A stretch of DNA of 51,734 bases, from NCBI GenBank assembly GCA_910578715.1, contig CAJTRL010000021.1, forward strand, positions 1-51,734, read 5' to 3'. Position 1 is the stretch's first letter. Each line of letters starts with the position of its first letter. The position numbers were made by a program, and so were the translations under genes. The notes below the pieces were generated by a model. The model was not told the origin of the DNA. It did no database searches and saw nothing but the letters and a program-made list of their open reading frames with translations. Below are positions 1 through 8,311 of the stretch, piece after piece. Origin of the DNA: an uncultured Lachnospiraceae bacterium. Lineage in GTDB: Bacteria > Bacillota > Clostridia > Lachnospirales > Lachnospiraceae.

Positions 1-137
1 ACGGGCAGTACGATCTGATATATAGGCGTTCTTATGGCTGTTAATATTCCACTTTTCATTGTCAGACGGAAGAGATTATTGAAATCTATGATTTAATATA
101 TGACAGAGTCATCAACCAATATCTTAATATCGATGGA
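1..137 (+). other. In-frame upstream remnant of the HD-domain gene, interrupted by TAA
   Basis: The frame of the following gene stays open upstream from position 45, and that stretch (45-137) has a coding-like composition with no ATG, GTG or TTG start. At 42-44 the frame meets TAA; the frame continues open again before it to the window edge. No Shine-Dalgarno sequence precedes the first available ATG at 138. The simplest reading is that the gene began outside the window and has been cut by a nonsense change (for example CAA to TAA) or a small rearrangement. A rare ATT start at 75 or 78 cannot be excluded. Confidence 0.5.
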
Positions 138-2042
138 ATGGAAAGGCTTTTCAGCGAAAAATATATTAATTTTGAATGGGAAATGCACCTGGGAATCGAC
201 TACGCCGGACATTCCATGAAGTTCTACAGAGACCATTTTATCCATCAGGTGCGTGACGCATATAGTATGGATGTGCTGCTGGAACATGGCTATGCGGAAA
301 AAATTATGAATGTTCTTGGAAACGAGGGAAGCAGCAAAATTTCCAGATATGTCTGTAAGTATCTCGATTTTCAGCTGGAGCAGAGAGATGAACTGCTTAT
401 GGAAATTGAGGAGACGGAGAAAGAGCGGGAGAACAGAAGAAACTTTTATCTTGAAAATATCGTTTTTATGTCCAGCTATATGAGCGCGCTTTTTCATGAT
501 ATTGGATATCCTGAAGTTGCCAATATGCAGTCCGGAAGAGATATCCTTGCCTATATTGCGAATGTATATAATTTCGGTTCGGGTCATATAGATTTTGACA
601 GGATTATTACTGTCTTACAAAATTCCCTGCTCTTTCGGGTAGTGTCGCCTAAAGAAATCAGAGAAAGAATAGAAAAGGAAAAGATAGACCACGGCGCTGT
701 GTCAGCGCTGATGTTTTTGCTGCATTTTTATGAGAATGGCGCTATTTATGGGCTGGAGCCATATAAAAAATGTGCGATTGAAATTGCGGGGCTTGCGATA
801 TATAATCATACCAATTCATATTCCTATATATTGAACGGAAAAGAAGAAAGGGGAGCTCTGTATACCAGAAATGTGTTTGTATTAAATCCCATTTCTTACT
901 TATTGCGCATATGCGATGACCTGCAGGAGTGGGACCGGATTTATTTTGAAATTTCCTCTAATGCCAATATTATTTTATGCAACAGGTGTAAAACGCCTAT
1001 TGTCAGGAGAAAATGGAGCGGGAAAGCGGATGTATTTTATCTGTGCAATTGTAATGAGAGGAATGGTGATAAGGAAAAAGATAAGGAAAATATGGAACAG
1101 TCGGGGACCTTTGGCACGGTATTCCGGAGAGATATTTTCCCTTACAGAAGACTCTATAATGTGACAGTCTGTACAGAAGTGAAATTTATACAAAAAGAAA
1201 ATAGACATGTCTTTGAATTGAATTATGATTTGGAGCGGCTTCTTAATGTAGCGTATATCAATCCGTCCTATGCAAAATACAGAATAAAAGAACTGAACCA
1301 GCTTAAAAAGATGTTTGTACGGCAGGATATCAAAGAAATGACATATATACGGTATTTTATGTCCGCCAATATCATCTTTATCAAGGCGTATATTATCGGA
1401 AAATATCTGGAACAGCATGCAGACGAAGTGGAATTAAAAACTTATCTGAGCAGAGTTTGTAAGAAAGCGAAATCCGGTAGAATAACAATGGAAAAGTTAC
1501 ATGAGTATATTGAGGCGCAGTCTCAGAAAATTTATCTGAAAATGAAAAAACTGCCTAATCTAAATATAAAAAATTTCCAGACATCCATAAAAGAGTATCT
1601 GAATAAGAATCTTGTAATATATATCTATCTGTATTTCGTTATGGAAATAGGGATGGAAGCAAATGAGAAAGAGAATGAACCATTGCGCAAAAAGATATGT
1701 GATATGATAGAAGGGCTGTGGGAGAACTTTAAGGGAAACGAACAGTTTACGGCGGATACTTTGTATTTATTGAGAGACTGCTGTAAACAGGCGGTAAAAA
1801 TGTACCGGGAAGAGGACCTTCTTGCCTATGATTATTATCCTGAACCGTACTTTGAACAGTTTTACTCGGATAAAGGGATTGAAGATTACTATTTCAGATT
1901 TGCTCATTCAGACAATTATCAGCCGATTAACCAGAGAAGCGACCTGGCCGGGAAGAAAAATGAACTGGATGCGTATACGGATTTATACCTTTTTAAATGT
2001 ATACTGCATGAGGAGCCGAATGGGACTGTAAAAATGGCATAG
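138..2042 (+). CDS. HD-domain protein of unknown substrate, possibly 5'-truncated
   Basis: A 634-residue protein from the first ATG. Seen: an HD-type metal site, with histidines near residues 33-36 (DHFIHQ), ALFHDIGYP with H120-D121, further histidines in the IDHGAVSAL and IYNHTNSY segments, and a downstream acidic motif ICDDLQEWDR. This order matches HD-superfamily phosphohydrolases. A small CxxC...CxC cluster follows near residues 285-310 and may bind zinc. A charged segment, EIEETEKERENRR, lies before the HD motif, and the C-terminal half is helical, charged and not recognised. The substrate (a nucleotide, a cyclic dinucleotide or something else) cannot be told. The start is doubtful: there is no ribosome binding site at 138 and the frame is open upstream to 45. 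It ends 21 bases before the epimerase gene but need not share its function. Confidence 0.6.
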   Translation: MERLFSEKYINFEWEMHLGIDYAGHSMKFYRDHFIHQVRDAYSMDVLLEHGYAEKIMNVLGNEGSSKISRYVCKYLDFQLEQRDELLMEIEETEKERENRRNFYLENIVFMSSYMSALFHDIGYPEVANMQSGRDILAYIANVYNFGSGHIDFDRIITVLQNSLLFRVVSPKEIRERIEKEKIDHGAVSALMFLLHFYENGAIYGLEPYKKCAIEIAGLAIYNHTNSYSYILNGKEERGALYTRNVFVLNPISYLLRICDDLQEWDRIYFEISSNANIILCNRCKTPIVRRKWSGKADVFYLCNCNERNGDKEKDKENMEQSGTFGTVFRRDIFPYRRLYNVTVCTEVKFIQKENRHVFELNYDLERLLNVAYINPSYAKYRIKELNQLKKMFVRQDIKEMTYIRYFMSANIIFIKAYIIGKYLEQHADEVELKTYLSRVCKKAKSGRITMEKLHEYIEAQSQKIYLKMKKLPNLNIKNFQTSIKEYLNKNLVIYIYLYFVMEIGMEANEKENEPLRKKICDMIEGLWENFKGNEQFTADTLYLLRDCCKQAVKMYREEDLLAYDYYPEPYFEQFYSDKGIEDYYFRFAHSDNYQPINQRSDLAGKKNELDAYTDLYLFKCILHEEPNGTVKMA

Positions 2043-2063
2043 CATTTAAACGGAGGAAAAATC

Positions 2064-3140
2064 ATGAAAATCGTCGATGTGAAGATTGAAAAATTCTCAA
2101 TTGAACTGACGGAGCCCTTTAAGGTGGCTTTTGCGGAAATTGGCAGCTGTGAGAACCTGCTGGTCAAGATTGAGACAGACGAAGGGTACTGCGGATACGG
2201 AGAGGCAGCGCCGTTTGCGCCGGTTACGGGAGAAACATTTGAGGGATGTGCGGCGGTACTCGGTATGTTCCGTCAGGGGCTGATTGGCATGAACCCGTTA
2301 GATATTGAGAAAATTCATGTGATGATGGACGGGCTCGTACACGGGAACGGCTCAGCGAAATGCGCGGTGGATATAGCGCTTCATGATTTGAAGGGAAAAG
2401 TAATGAACCAGCCGCTTTTCCGTGTGCTTGGAGGATATCAGGATGTAGTACAGAGCGATATTACCATCGGTCTCGCATCGCCTGAGAGAATGGCGGAGCT
2501 TGCGGAAGATTATGTGAAGAATCAGGGGTATCGTATTTTAAAAATAAAAGCGGGCATTAATCCCGACGATGATTTAAGGGCTCTCAGCCTGATTCGGAAA
2601 GCGGTGGGAGAGGACATCCGCCTGAGAGTGGATGCGAACCAGGGATATGATGTGGCCCGCGCAGTCTATGCGCTGGAAGGTATGAAAAAATATGGCGTGG
2701 AGGCGGCAGAGCAGTGCCTTCCGGACTGGGATGTAGAGGGTGCGGTATTTTTAAAATCAAAGATAAGCGGTATTCAGCTGATGCTGGATGAGTCGATACA
2801 TACCGTAAAAGATGCGGCGAGGGTATGTAAGGCAAATGCGGCAGACATTCTGAATATCAAGCTGATGAAGTGCGGCGGTCTGTACCGGGGCGGACAGATT
2901 AGTACAATCGCCGAGAATTTCGGTATGACCTGTATGGTCGGCTGTATGCTGGAAAGCAAGATTGCGATTACGGCCGGACTGAGTCTCGTAGCTTCCAGAC
3001 GGAATATTACGGAGGCGGACTGCGACAGTTTTATGTACTATAAGGATGCGGATACGGGAATGCCGGGCGGCTTTGAACGAAACGGCGATATGTTCCGGCT
3101 TCTGGAGAAGCCAGGACTGGGACTCGATATTTCATTTTAG
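2064..3140 (+). CDS. Dipeptide epimerase (enolase superfamily, L-Ala-D/L-Glu epimerase type)
   Basis: A 358-residue enolase-superfamily protein, the usual length for muconate-lactonizing/dipeptide-epimerase members. An N-terminal capping domain (about 1-125, with GYGEAAPFAPVTGE) precedes a barrel with the KxK base pair (K160, K162), metal ligands D190 (VDANQGY), E216 and D242 (LDES), and the second base in NIKLMKCGG (K266). The DxDMPGG-like C-terminal segment (DADTGMPGG) is typical of dipeptide epimerases. Members invert the C-terminal residue of dipeptides such as L-Ala-D-Glu released from peptidoglycan; the exact dipeptide here is inferred only. A good SD (CGGAGGA) precedes the ATG. A peptidase follows 65 bases downstream, which fits peptide salvage. 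Confidence 0.85.
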   Translation: MKIVDVKIEKFSIELTEPFKVAFAEIGSCENLLVKIETDEGYCGYGEAAPFAPVTGETFEGCAAVLGMFRQGLIGMNPLDIEKIHVMMDGLVHGNGSAKCAVDIALHDLKGKVMNQPLFRVLGGYQDVVQSDITIGLASPERMAELAEDYVKNQGYRILKIKAGINPDDDLRALSLIRKAVGEDIRLRVDANQGYDVARAVYALEGMKKYGVEAAEQCLPDWDVEGAVFLKSKISGIQLMLDESIHTVKDAARVCKANAADILNIKLMKCGGLYRGGQISTIAENFGMTCMVGCMLESKIAITAGLSLVASRRNITEADCDSFMYYKDADTGMPGGFERNGDMFRLLEKPGLGLDISF

Positions 3141-3205
3141 CCGCGGTTTAGCCGTATTTTATGCGGCAGTGTCTATGGCTTCCGGCGTATGGCAGGGGGA
3201 AAAGC

Positions 3206-5230
3206 ATGCAGTGGAATTTTTACTTATCCGGTATTTTATATGGGAGATTTTATGAAGAGGAACAGGAAGTTTTCGTTTCCAGACGGGACGCCATTTCCGG
3301 ACGCTGGCTTCCACGGGAGCCGATGAGCGGGGAAACAGACGAATATTTTGTGCAGCTTTGTAAAAGAAGTCTTTGGGAATTTTTCCGCAACAAAGAAGAA
3401 TACGAAAGAATGATAGAAAAAGGGGCGGAGCATGAAATCACTGCCTCAGGTGAGGAGTTTACGAAGCGCCGGGAAGAGGCTTATATTCAGAGAAACTGCA
3501 AGGCGGCAAAGGATTTATTCTATGAGGACGGTAAAATCTATGCGCTGCTGATGAGCGCAAGGGACTATACGGCCGTGCTTGTGCGGGATGGCTGTGAGGA
3601 AAAAACCGTGCTTTCCAGATGGAAAGAACTGTACCCGGAAGAGCCGGCGAATGTAAATTTTCTCGGAACCTTTTTTGTGAATACAAGAGACGGGGAAAAA
3701 CTGGCCACAGATGTGTATCTGCCGGAAAAGGAAGGCGAAAGGGCCGGGAAAAAGATTCCGGCCGTGCTTGTGAGGACGCCTTACGGAAAGAAAAAAGGCG
3801 TGGAAATCTATTACCGTTTCGTGCAGAGGGGCTATGCGCTGGTCGTACAGGACACGAGAGGGCGCGAGGAGAGCACCGGAAAATGGCAGCCCAATTACTA
3901 CGAAGTGGAGGACGGGGACGATACGTTAAACTGGATTGCAGGACAGGAGTGGAGTGACGGACAGGCGGCCATGACCGGAGGTTCCTATCTCGGCTATGTA
4001 CAGTGGGCCGCAGCGGCCAGCGGAAACCCGCATTTAAAGGCGATGCTGAGCAATGTATGCGCGGGAAGCGCCTTCGTGGATTTGCCAAGAAGAGGGGGCT
4101 GTTTTACATCCGGAATGCTTGCCTGGGCCTTTGCCATGTCCGAGCAGACGTTTGCGGCGGACAAGATGGTAAGGGACGACTGGGATGCGGTGCTGGATAT
4201 ACGTCCGCTGGAAGATATCCCGAAAAAAGCCCTCGGAAAGGAAATTCCTTTCCTGACGGAATGGCTTGCGCATAAGAATATGGATGAAATGTGGAGACGC
4301 ACGAGCTGGAAAGAGCGATATGCGGGCGGGCCCGTCCCCGCACTTATTTTGTCGGGATGGTTTGACGATAACGGAATGGGAACTACCGAAGCGCTTGATT
4401 TGGTAAAGGACTGGCCGGAGGGAACCTGGAAAACGATTCTTGGCCCGTGGAAACACGGCGGAAATACGGAATATGACCTGCACGGAATCTACATAGGGGA
4501 GGATGCCCTGCGTTACGATGTGGATTTGCAGAGCATGATGTGGCTGGAGCACTTCCTGAAAGGCGTGGACAACGGCATAGAGAAAACGCCGAAAGTGGAG
4601 TACTACACTCTGGGCGAGAATAAATGGAAGACTGCGGATGCCTGGCCGCCGGAAAACGGAAAAGTGACGCGCATTGACCTGAAAGGGGAAAGGGACAGTT
4701 ATCTTTATGACCCGGACAACCCGGCCACGCATATCATCGATATGTCTGAAAATGAAATTGAAGTGCCGGAAGATTATACACAGGAAGAAAAGAGGGAAGA
4801 TTTTCTGCTGTTTACCTCGGAGCCTTTTGAGAAACCCGTCACGGTGACAGGGGATATTGTTGCACATTTATTCGTTTCCTGTGACTGCCCGGATACAGAC
4901 CTTGTACTGCGCATGACGGATGTGGATGAAAACGGAAAATCTGTCAAACTTGCCGACGGGGTTATCTGTGTCAAATACAGGAACGGGTTCGAGGAACCGC
5001 AGTACATGGAGCCCGGGAAAGTATATGAGGTAATCATCAGAACCACCAAAATATCCAATATGTTTCTGCCGGGACACAGAATGCGCTTTACGGTTACATC
5101 CAGTGCGAAGAATTTCATCTTTCCAAACAGCAATACAAAGGATGGCTTTAACAGCGAAGAGAGGCAGAAGGCAGCCGTCACGATTCATCAGGACGGGGCG
5201 TATCAGTCTTATGTGGAGGTTGTTATGTAA
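3206..5230 (+). CDS. CocE/NonD or X-Pro dipeptidyl-peptidase (S15) family hydrolase
   Basis: A 674-residue serine hydrolase. The start at 3206 is chosen because AGGGGGA lies just upstream; an ATG at 3161 has no SD. The first ~150 residues are a family-variable region. Then comes the alpha/beta-hydrolase core: NFLGTFFVNTRDGEKLATDVYLP, VQDTRGREES, the nucleophile elbow MTGGSYLGY (Ser about 260), the acid in SGWFDDNGM and the histidine in GPWKHGG. The C-terminal ~200 residues form the beta-sandwich typical of CocE/S15 (VTGDIVAHLFVS, LPGHRMRFTVTSS). Family members cleave X-Pro peptides, or hydrolyse esters or acylated amines. Placement after a dipeptide epimerase favours a peptidase, but the specificity is not shown. 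It is probably co-transcribed with the epimerase. Confidence 0.8.
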   Translation: MQWNFYLSGILYGRFYEEEQEVFVSRRDAISGRWLPREPMSGETDEYFVQLCKRSLWEFFRNKEEYERMIEKGAEHEITASGEEFTKRREEAYIQRNCKAAKDLFYEDGKIYALLMSARDYTAVLVRDGCEEKTVLSRWKELYPEEPANVNFLGTFFVNTRDGEKLATDVYLPEKEGERAGKKIPAVLVRTPYGKKKGVEIYYRFVQRGYALVVQDTRGREESTGKWQPNYYEVEDGDDTLNWIAGQEWSDGQAAMTGGSYLGYVQWAAAASGNPHLKAMLSNVCAGSAFVDLPRRGGCFTSGMLAWAFAMSEQTFAADKMVRDDWDAVLDIRPLEDIPKKALGKEIPFLTEWLAHKNMDEMWRRTSWKERYAGGPVPALILSGWFDDNGMGTTEALDLVKDWPEGTWKTILGPWKHGGNTEYDLHGIYIGEDALRYDVDLQSMMWLEHFLKGVDNGIEKTPKVEYYTLGENKWKTADAWPPENGKVTRIDLKGERDSYLYDPDNPATHIIDMSENEIEVPEDYTQEEKREDFLLFTSEPFEKPVTVTGDIVAHLFVSCDCPDTDLVLRMTDVDENGKSVKLADGVICVKYRNGFEEPQYMEPGKVYEVIIRTTKISNMFLPGHRMRFTVTSSAKNFIFPNSNTKDGFNSEERQKAAVTIHQDGAYQSYVEVVM

Positions 5231-5343
5231 ACCAAAGCGCAAAGTGTACCATAAAAAGTGCGAACTGTTCCATTTTATAGATTTTGCTCCTGAAAAAATA
5301 TATAGTCAAATAGGTGGTTATATGTTGCAAAGGAGGAATGAAT

Positions 5344-7284
5344 ATGGAACAGCTTGTGTTTACAACAGATGCCTGTGTAGGCTGTAACCGATGCATAGGG
5401 GCATGTAGCTGTAAGGGAGCTAATATTGCCAAAAAGAAAAATAACGAAAATGTGATTGAGGTTGATGGGGATAAGTGCATTGCGTGCGGCGCCTGTTTTG
5501 ATGTCTGCGAACACCATGCCAGAGGGTACATGGACGATACGGAACGATTTTTCGCAGATTTAAAGAAAGGAGAAAAGATTTCGGTTATTTTAGCGCCTGC
5601 GTTTAAAGCGAATTATTACAATGAATATGAGACTGTTCTTGGCGGGTTAAAAAATCTGGGCGTGAATCGCATTTTGAGCGTATCTCATGGGGCTGATATT
5701 ACAACATGGGCGTATATTAATTATATTCAGAAACATCATTTCATCGGGGGAATTTCCCAGCCCTGTCCTGCTGTTGTCGGCTATATTGAGAAATATCTGC
5801 CTGAACTTCTGCCTAAGTTGATGCCGGTTCATAGTCCTATGATGTGCAGTGCGATTTACGCCAAAAAATACATGGGGTTAGAAGATAAATTAGCGTTTAT
5901 CAGTCCATGTATCGCAAAGAAAAATGAAATCGATGACCCTGATACCGGCGGGTATGTGGAATATAACGTTACATTTTCTCATTTGATGGAATATGTGAGA
6001 ACGCATAATATAAAGGGAACCCCGGTCAGTGACGAGATAGAATATGGGCTTGGCTCGATTTATCCGATGCCCGGAGGCCTGAAAGAAAATGTGTACTGGC
6101 TGCTGGGAGAGGACGTTTTTATCCGTCAGGTAGAAGGCGAAAGCCATATGTACAATTATCTGAGAGAAAATAAGGAAAGAATCGCAAAAGGGAATACGCC
6201 GTATCTGTTTATTGATGCGCTTAACTGCAGCGCGGGCTGCCTTTATGGAACTGCGGTGGAGGCAGAACTGGCCAGAACGGAAGACGCTTTCTGTGCAATT
6301 GAGCAGATAAGACAGAAAAGCAAGAAGAATGATAAAAAGACGGCGTGGGCGAGGAGGCTGACGCCGGAGCAAAGGCTGAAACGCCTGAATCAGGCGTTTG
6401 CTTCTCTGAATCTCAATGATTTTATCCGTAAATATACAGATAAAAGCGGTAAATGTAAAGAAAAGACTCCGGACAGAAAAGAGCTTGACCGGATTTTTAT
6501 GGAGATGAAAAAGGAGACGCCGGAAAAGCAGCGCATAAATTGTGGCGGGTGCGGATATAAAAACTGTACGGAAATGGCAGTTGCAATTTATAACGGGTTT
6601 AATTACAAGGATAACTGCGTGCATTATATGAAGGACATCGCAGTCGAAGAACAGGCGCAGGCGAGCAGTCTGGCAGAAGAAATGAATGCTCTGCGTATTC
6701 ATGAAAAAGAGCAGCAGGAGCTTTTGTCAAAGAAAATCGATGAGCAGTTTGAAAGCCTTGACGCGAATATAAGCGGCATGACGAATGGCTGTACCGTGAA
6801 TGCGCGGGAAAGCAATGAGATTTCCGCGGCGGTTTCGAAAATGTCGGCATTTGCGGACGAACTGAAAATTTCACTGGAACGAATACGCGATTATCTGGGA
6901 GATTTGGAAACCAATAATGCGAATGTAATATCGATTGCCAATCAGACGAATCTTCTGGCGCTGAATGCATCCATTGAAGCAGCGAGGGCCGGGGAAGCCG
7001 GAAAAAGTTTTGCCGTAGTCGCGGAACAGATAAATGTGCTTGCCAAAGATTCTAAAGATACGGTGAGTAAGAGCGACCAGACAAAGACAGACATCGGAAT
7101 TTCGATTGACACATTGCATAAGAACACGGACGAATTGCTTCAGATTGTGGAAGAAGTAGACGGCCGAATCCAGAATCTGGTCGCTTCAACATACGAAATT
7201 GCATCGGCGTCTGAGGATGTAAAAGAAGTAACAAAAAATGTACGCGAAAAATTATATGAGCTCGTATCGGAGGAGAGGGACTGA
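5344..7284 (+). CDS. [FeFe]-hydrogenase-like sensor fused to a methyl-accepting chemotaxis signalling domain
   Basis: A 646-residue soluble protein; the start at 5344 sits 7 bases after AGGAGG. Order: two ferredoxin-type 4Fe-4S motifs (C11-C14-C17-C21 and C45-C48-C51-C55); an H-cluster domain (about 70-310) with the three signature regions ISQPCPAVVGY, FISPCIAKKNE and LNCSAGC; a further CGGCGYKNC iron-sulfur segment near 398-406; then a chemoreceptor signalling hairpin ending the protein (IANQTNLLALNASIEAARAGEAG). There is no membrane segment. The first H-cluster signature (TSCCP in catalytic enzymes) keeps only one cysteine, with Pro at the proton-transfer Cys position, as in sensory hydrogenases. 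It probably reports H2 or redox state to a CheA/CheW array, perhaps that encoded at 32-35 kb. Function is inferred from domains. Confidence 0.85.
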   Translation: MEQLVFTTDACVGCNRCIGACSCKGANIAKKKNNENVIEVDGDKCIACGACFDVCEHHARGYMDDTERFFADLKKGEKISVILAPAFKANYYNEYETVLGGLKNLGVNRILSVSHGADITTWAYINYIQKHHFIGGISQPCPAVVGYIEKYLPELLPKLMPVHSPMMCSAIYAKKYMGLEDKLAFISPCIAKKNEIDDPDTGGYVEYNVTFSHLMEYVRTHNIKGTPVSDEIEYGLGSIYPMPGGLKENVYWLLGEDVFIRQVEGESHMYNYLRENKERIAKGNTPYLFIDALNCSAGCLYGTAVEAELARTEDAFCAIEQIRQKSKKNDKKTAWARRLTPEQRLKRLNQAFASLNLNDFIRKYTDKSGKCKEKTPDRKELDRIFMEMKKETPEKQRINCGGCGYKNCTEMAVAIYNGFNYKDNCVHYMKDIAVEEQAQASSLAEEMNALRIHEKEQQELLSKKIDEQFESLDANISGMTNGCTVNARESNEISAAVSKMSAFADELKISLERIRDYLGDLETNNANVISIANQTNLLALNASIEAARAGEAGKSFAVVAEQINVLAKDSKDTVSKSDQTKTDIGISIDTLHKNTDELLQIVEEVDGRIQNLVASTYEIASASEDVKEVTKNVREKLYELVSEERD

Positions 7285-7392
7285 ACGGTCCGGAATGCTG
7301 TCTGTTTCATAGTTCCGTTTACGGTTTAGATGCTGCGGCATCCTGCCGTTTCTGCCCAGGCTTTCGCCGTTCACGCCGTCCACGGCCGAATC

Positions 7393-7476
7393 CTTTCCGG
7401 TCGATTCGTCACGTTATCCGGTCGATTCACCATATTATCCGGTCGATTCACCACGTTATCCGGTCGATTCGCGCAG
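7393..7476 (+). repeat. Four tandem 21-bp repeats
   Basis: Four contiguous 21-base units start at 7393, 7414, 7435 and 7456. The invariant part is CCGGTCGATTC, usually preceded by TTAT and followed by ACCACG or a close variant. They lie in the 345-base gap (7285-7629) between the hydrogenase-MCP gene and the DUF4428 gene, which otherwise holds only GC-rich sequence and a terminator. There are no spacers, so this is not a CRISPR. It could be a protein-binding array or simple slippage. Confidence 0.85.
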
Positions 7477-7513
7477 CCCTTCCCACGGCGCCGGAAAAAC
7501 AATTTATAATATA

Positions 7514-7563
7514 AACAGCTATTCTGCCGCCTGTGCATCCGGCGGCGGATATGCTGTTTTTTT
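7514..7563 (+). terminator. Intrinsic terminator downstream of the hydrogenase-MCP gene
   Basis: AACAGC...TGCCGCC pairs with GGCGGC...GCTGTT around a short loop, with a small internal mismatch, and is followed by seven T residues (7557-7563). It is a classic Rho-independent shape, about 230 bases after the hydrogenase-MCP stop codon and before the DUF4428 gene. Confidence 0.8.
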
Positions 7564-7629
7564 GCGTGGGCAATGAGAAAATATTCTCTGCCCGATTATG
7601 ATAGATATACGGTGAAGAAGAGGGTAAGT

Positions 7630-8292
7630 ATGGGACTGTTTTCAAAAAAGGAACTCTGCCCGGTCTGCGGCGGGGAAGTAAAGGGGTTATTTTTAACGAA
7701 AATCGGAGATAAGAAGACGCTGTGTAAGAATTGCTCAAAACAAATTTCCATGAATAAAAGACTGTTGAAGACGGCGGAGCCTGAATTGATACGGGAGCAT
7801 TTGGAATATCGGAAGAAAAACGCGGAGAAATATGCCGCGCTTCGATGGGATGTGGAGTATACGGATATTCCGGGATTGAAGTTCGGCGTTGACGCGGGTG
7901 CGGGGTTTTTTTATCTTTCGCATGACGATTTGCATGATGAGGAGAATCCGGTGGTATTTTCTTTTGACCAGCTTACCGGATACGAGCTGTACCGCTCGTC
8001 CAAAAAGGTGGATGATGCGGACACTCCCGGCGATACGGCGATAGAGAGCACGTTATCTGCAATTACCGGGATTGCGGATATATTGAAAAACGATGACGAA
8101 GTCAAGACGGACTTCTTCAAACTGAAACTGACTTTTTCGGACGCCTACTGGCCGGATATGGAGATAAAGATTTCCTTTTTTACCGACAATCTTTACGGCC
8201 GGAACGGGTATTACGGCTTTGACAGGCAGCTTACAGCGCTCTGCCAGTTTTTGAAGCGTGTTGTCCGAAAAGAACCGGTAAATATTATCTGA
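7630..8292 (+). CDS. DUF4428-type zinc-ribbon protein
   Basis: 220 residues from the ATG at 7630, preceded by AGAAGAGGG; an upstream in-frame ATG at 7573 lacks a good SD. The N-terminus, MGLFSKKELCPVCGGEV followed by LCKNC, is a four-cysteine zinc ribbon of the DUF4428 type. The rest is a soluble alpha/beta region without recognised motifs (VFSFDQLTGYELY; EIKISFF). DUF4428 proteins are of unknown function. The gene after it begins with almost the same zinc ribbon, so the two are probably an operonic pair of diverged paralogues. Confidence 0.75.
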   Translation: MGLFSKKELCPVCGGEVKGLFLTKIGDKKTLCKNCSKQISMNKRLLKTAEPELIREHLEYRKKNAEKYAALRWDVEYTDIPGLKFGVDAGAGFFYLSHDDLHDEENPVVFSFDQLTGYELYRSSKKVDDADTPGDTAIESTLSAITGIADILKNDDEVKTDFFKLKLTFSDAYWPDMEIKISFFTDNLYGRNGYYGFDRQLTALCQFLKRVVRKEPVNII

Positions 8293-8311
8293 CTGCGGAA
8301 GGAGGAGCATC

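Noticed and set aside
3161..3205. Upstream ATG for the S15-type peptidase
   Set aside because: No SD at 3161, whereas the ATG at 3206 follows AGGGGGA at correct spacing.
4034..4867. 277-residue minus-strand frame inside the S15-type peptidase gene
   Set aside because: It lies wholly within a well-supported plus-strand gene, lacks an SD and family motifs, and has the composition of a reverse-strand shadow.
7393..7476. CRISPR array
   Set aside because: Units are contiguous with no spacers and there are no cas genes.
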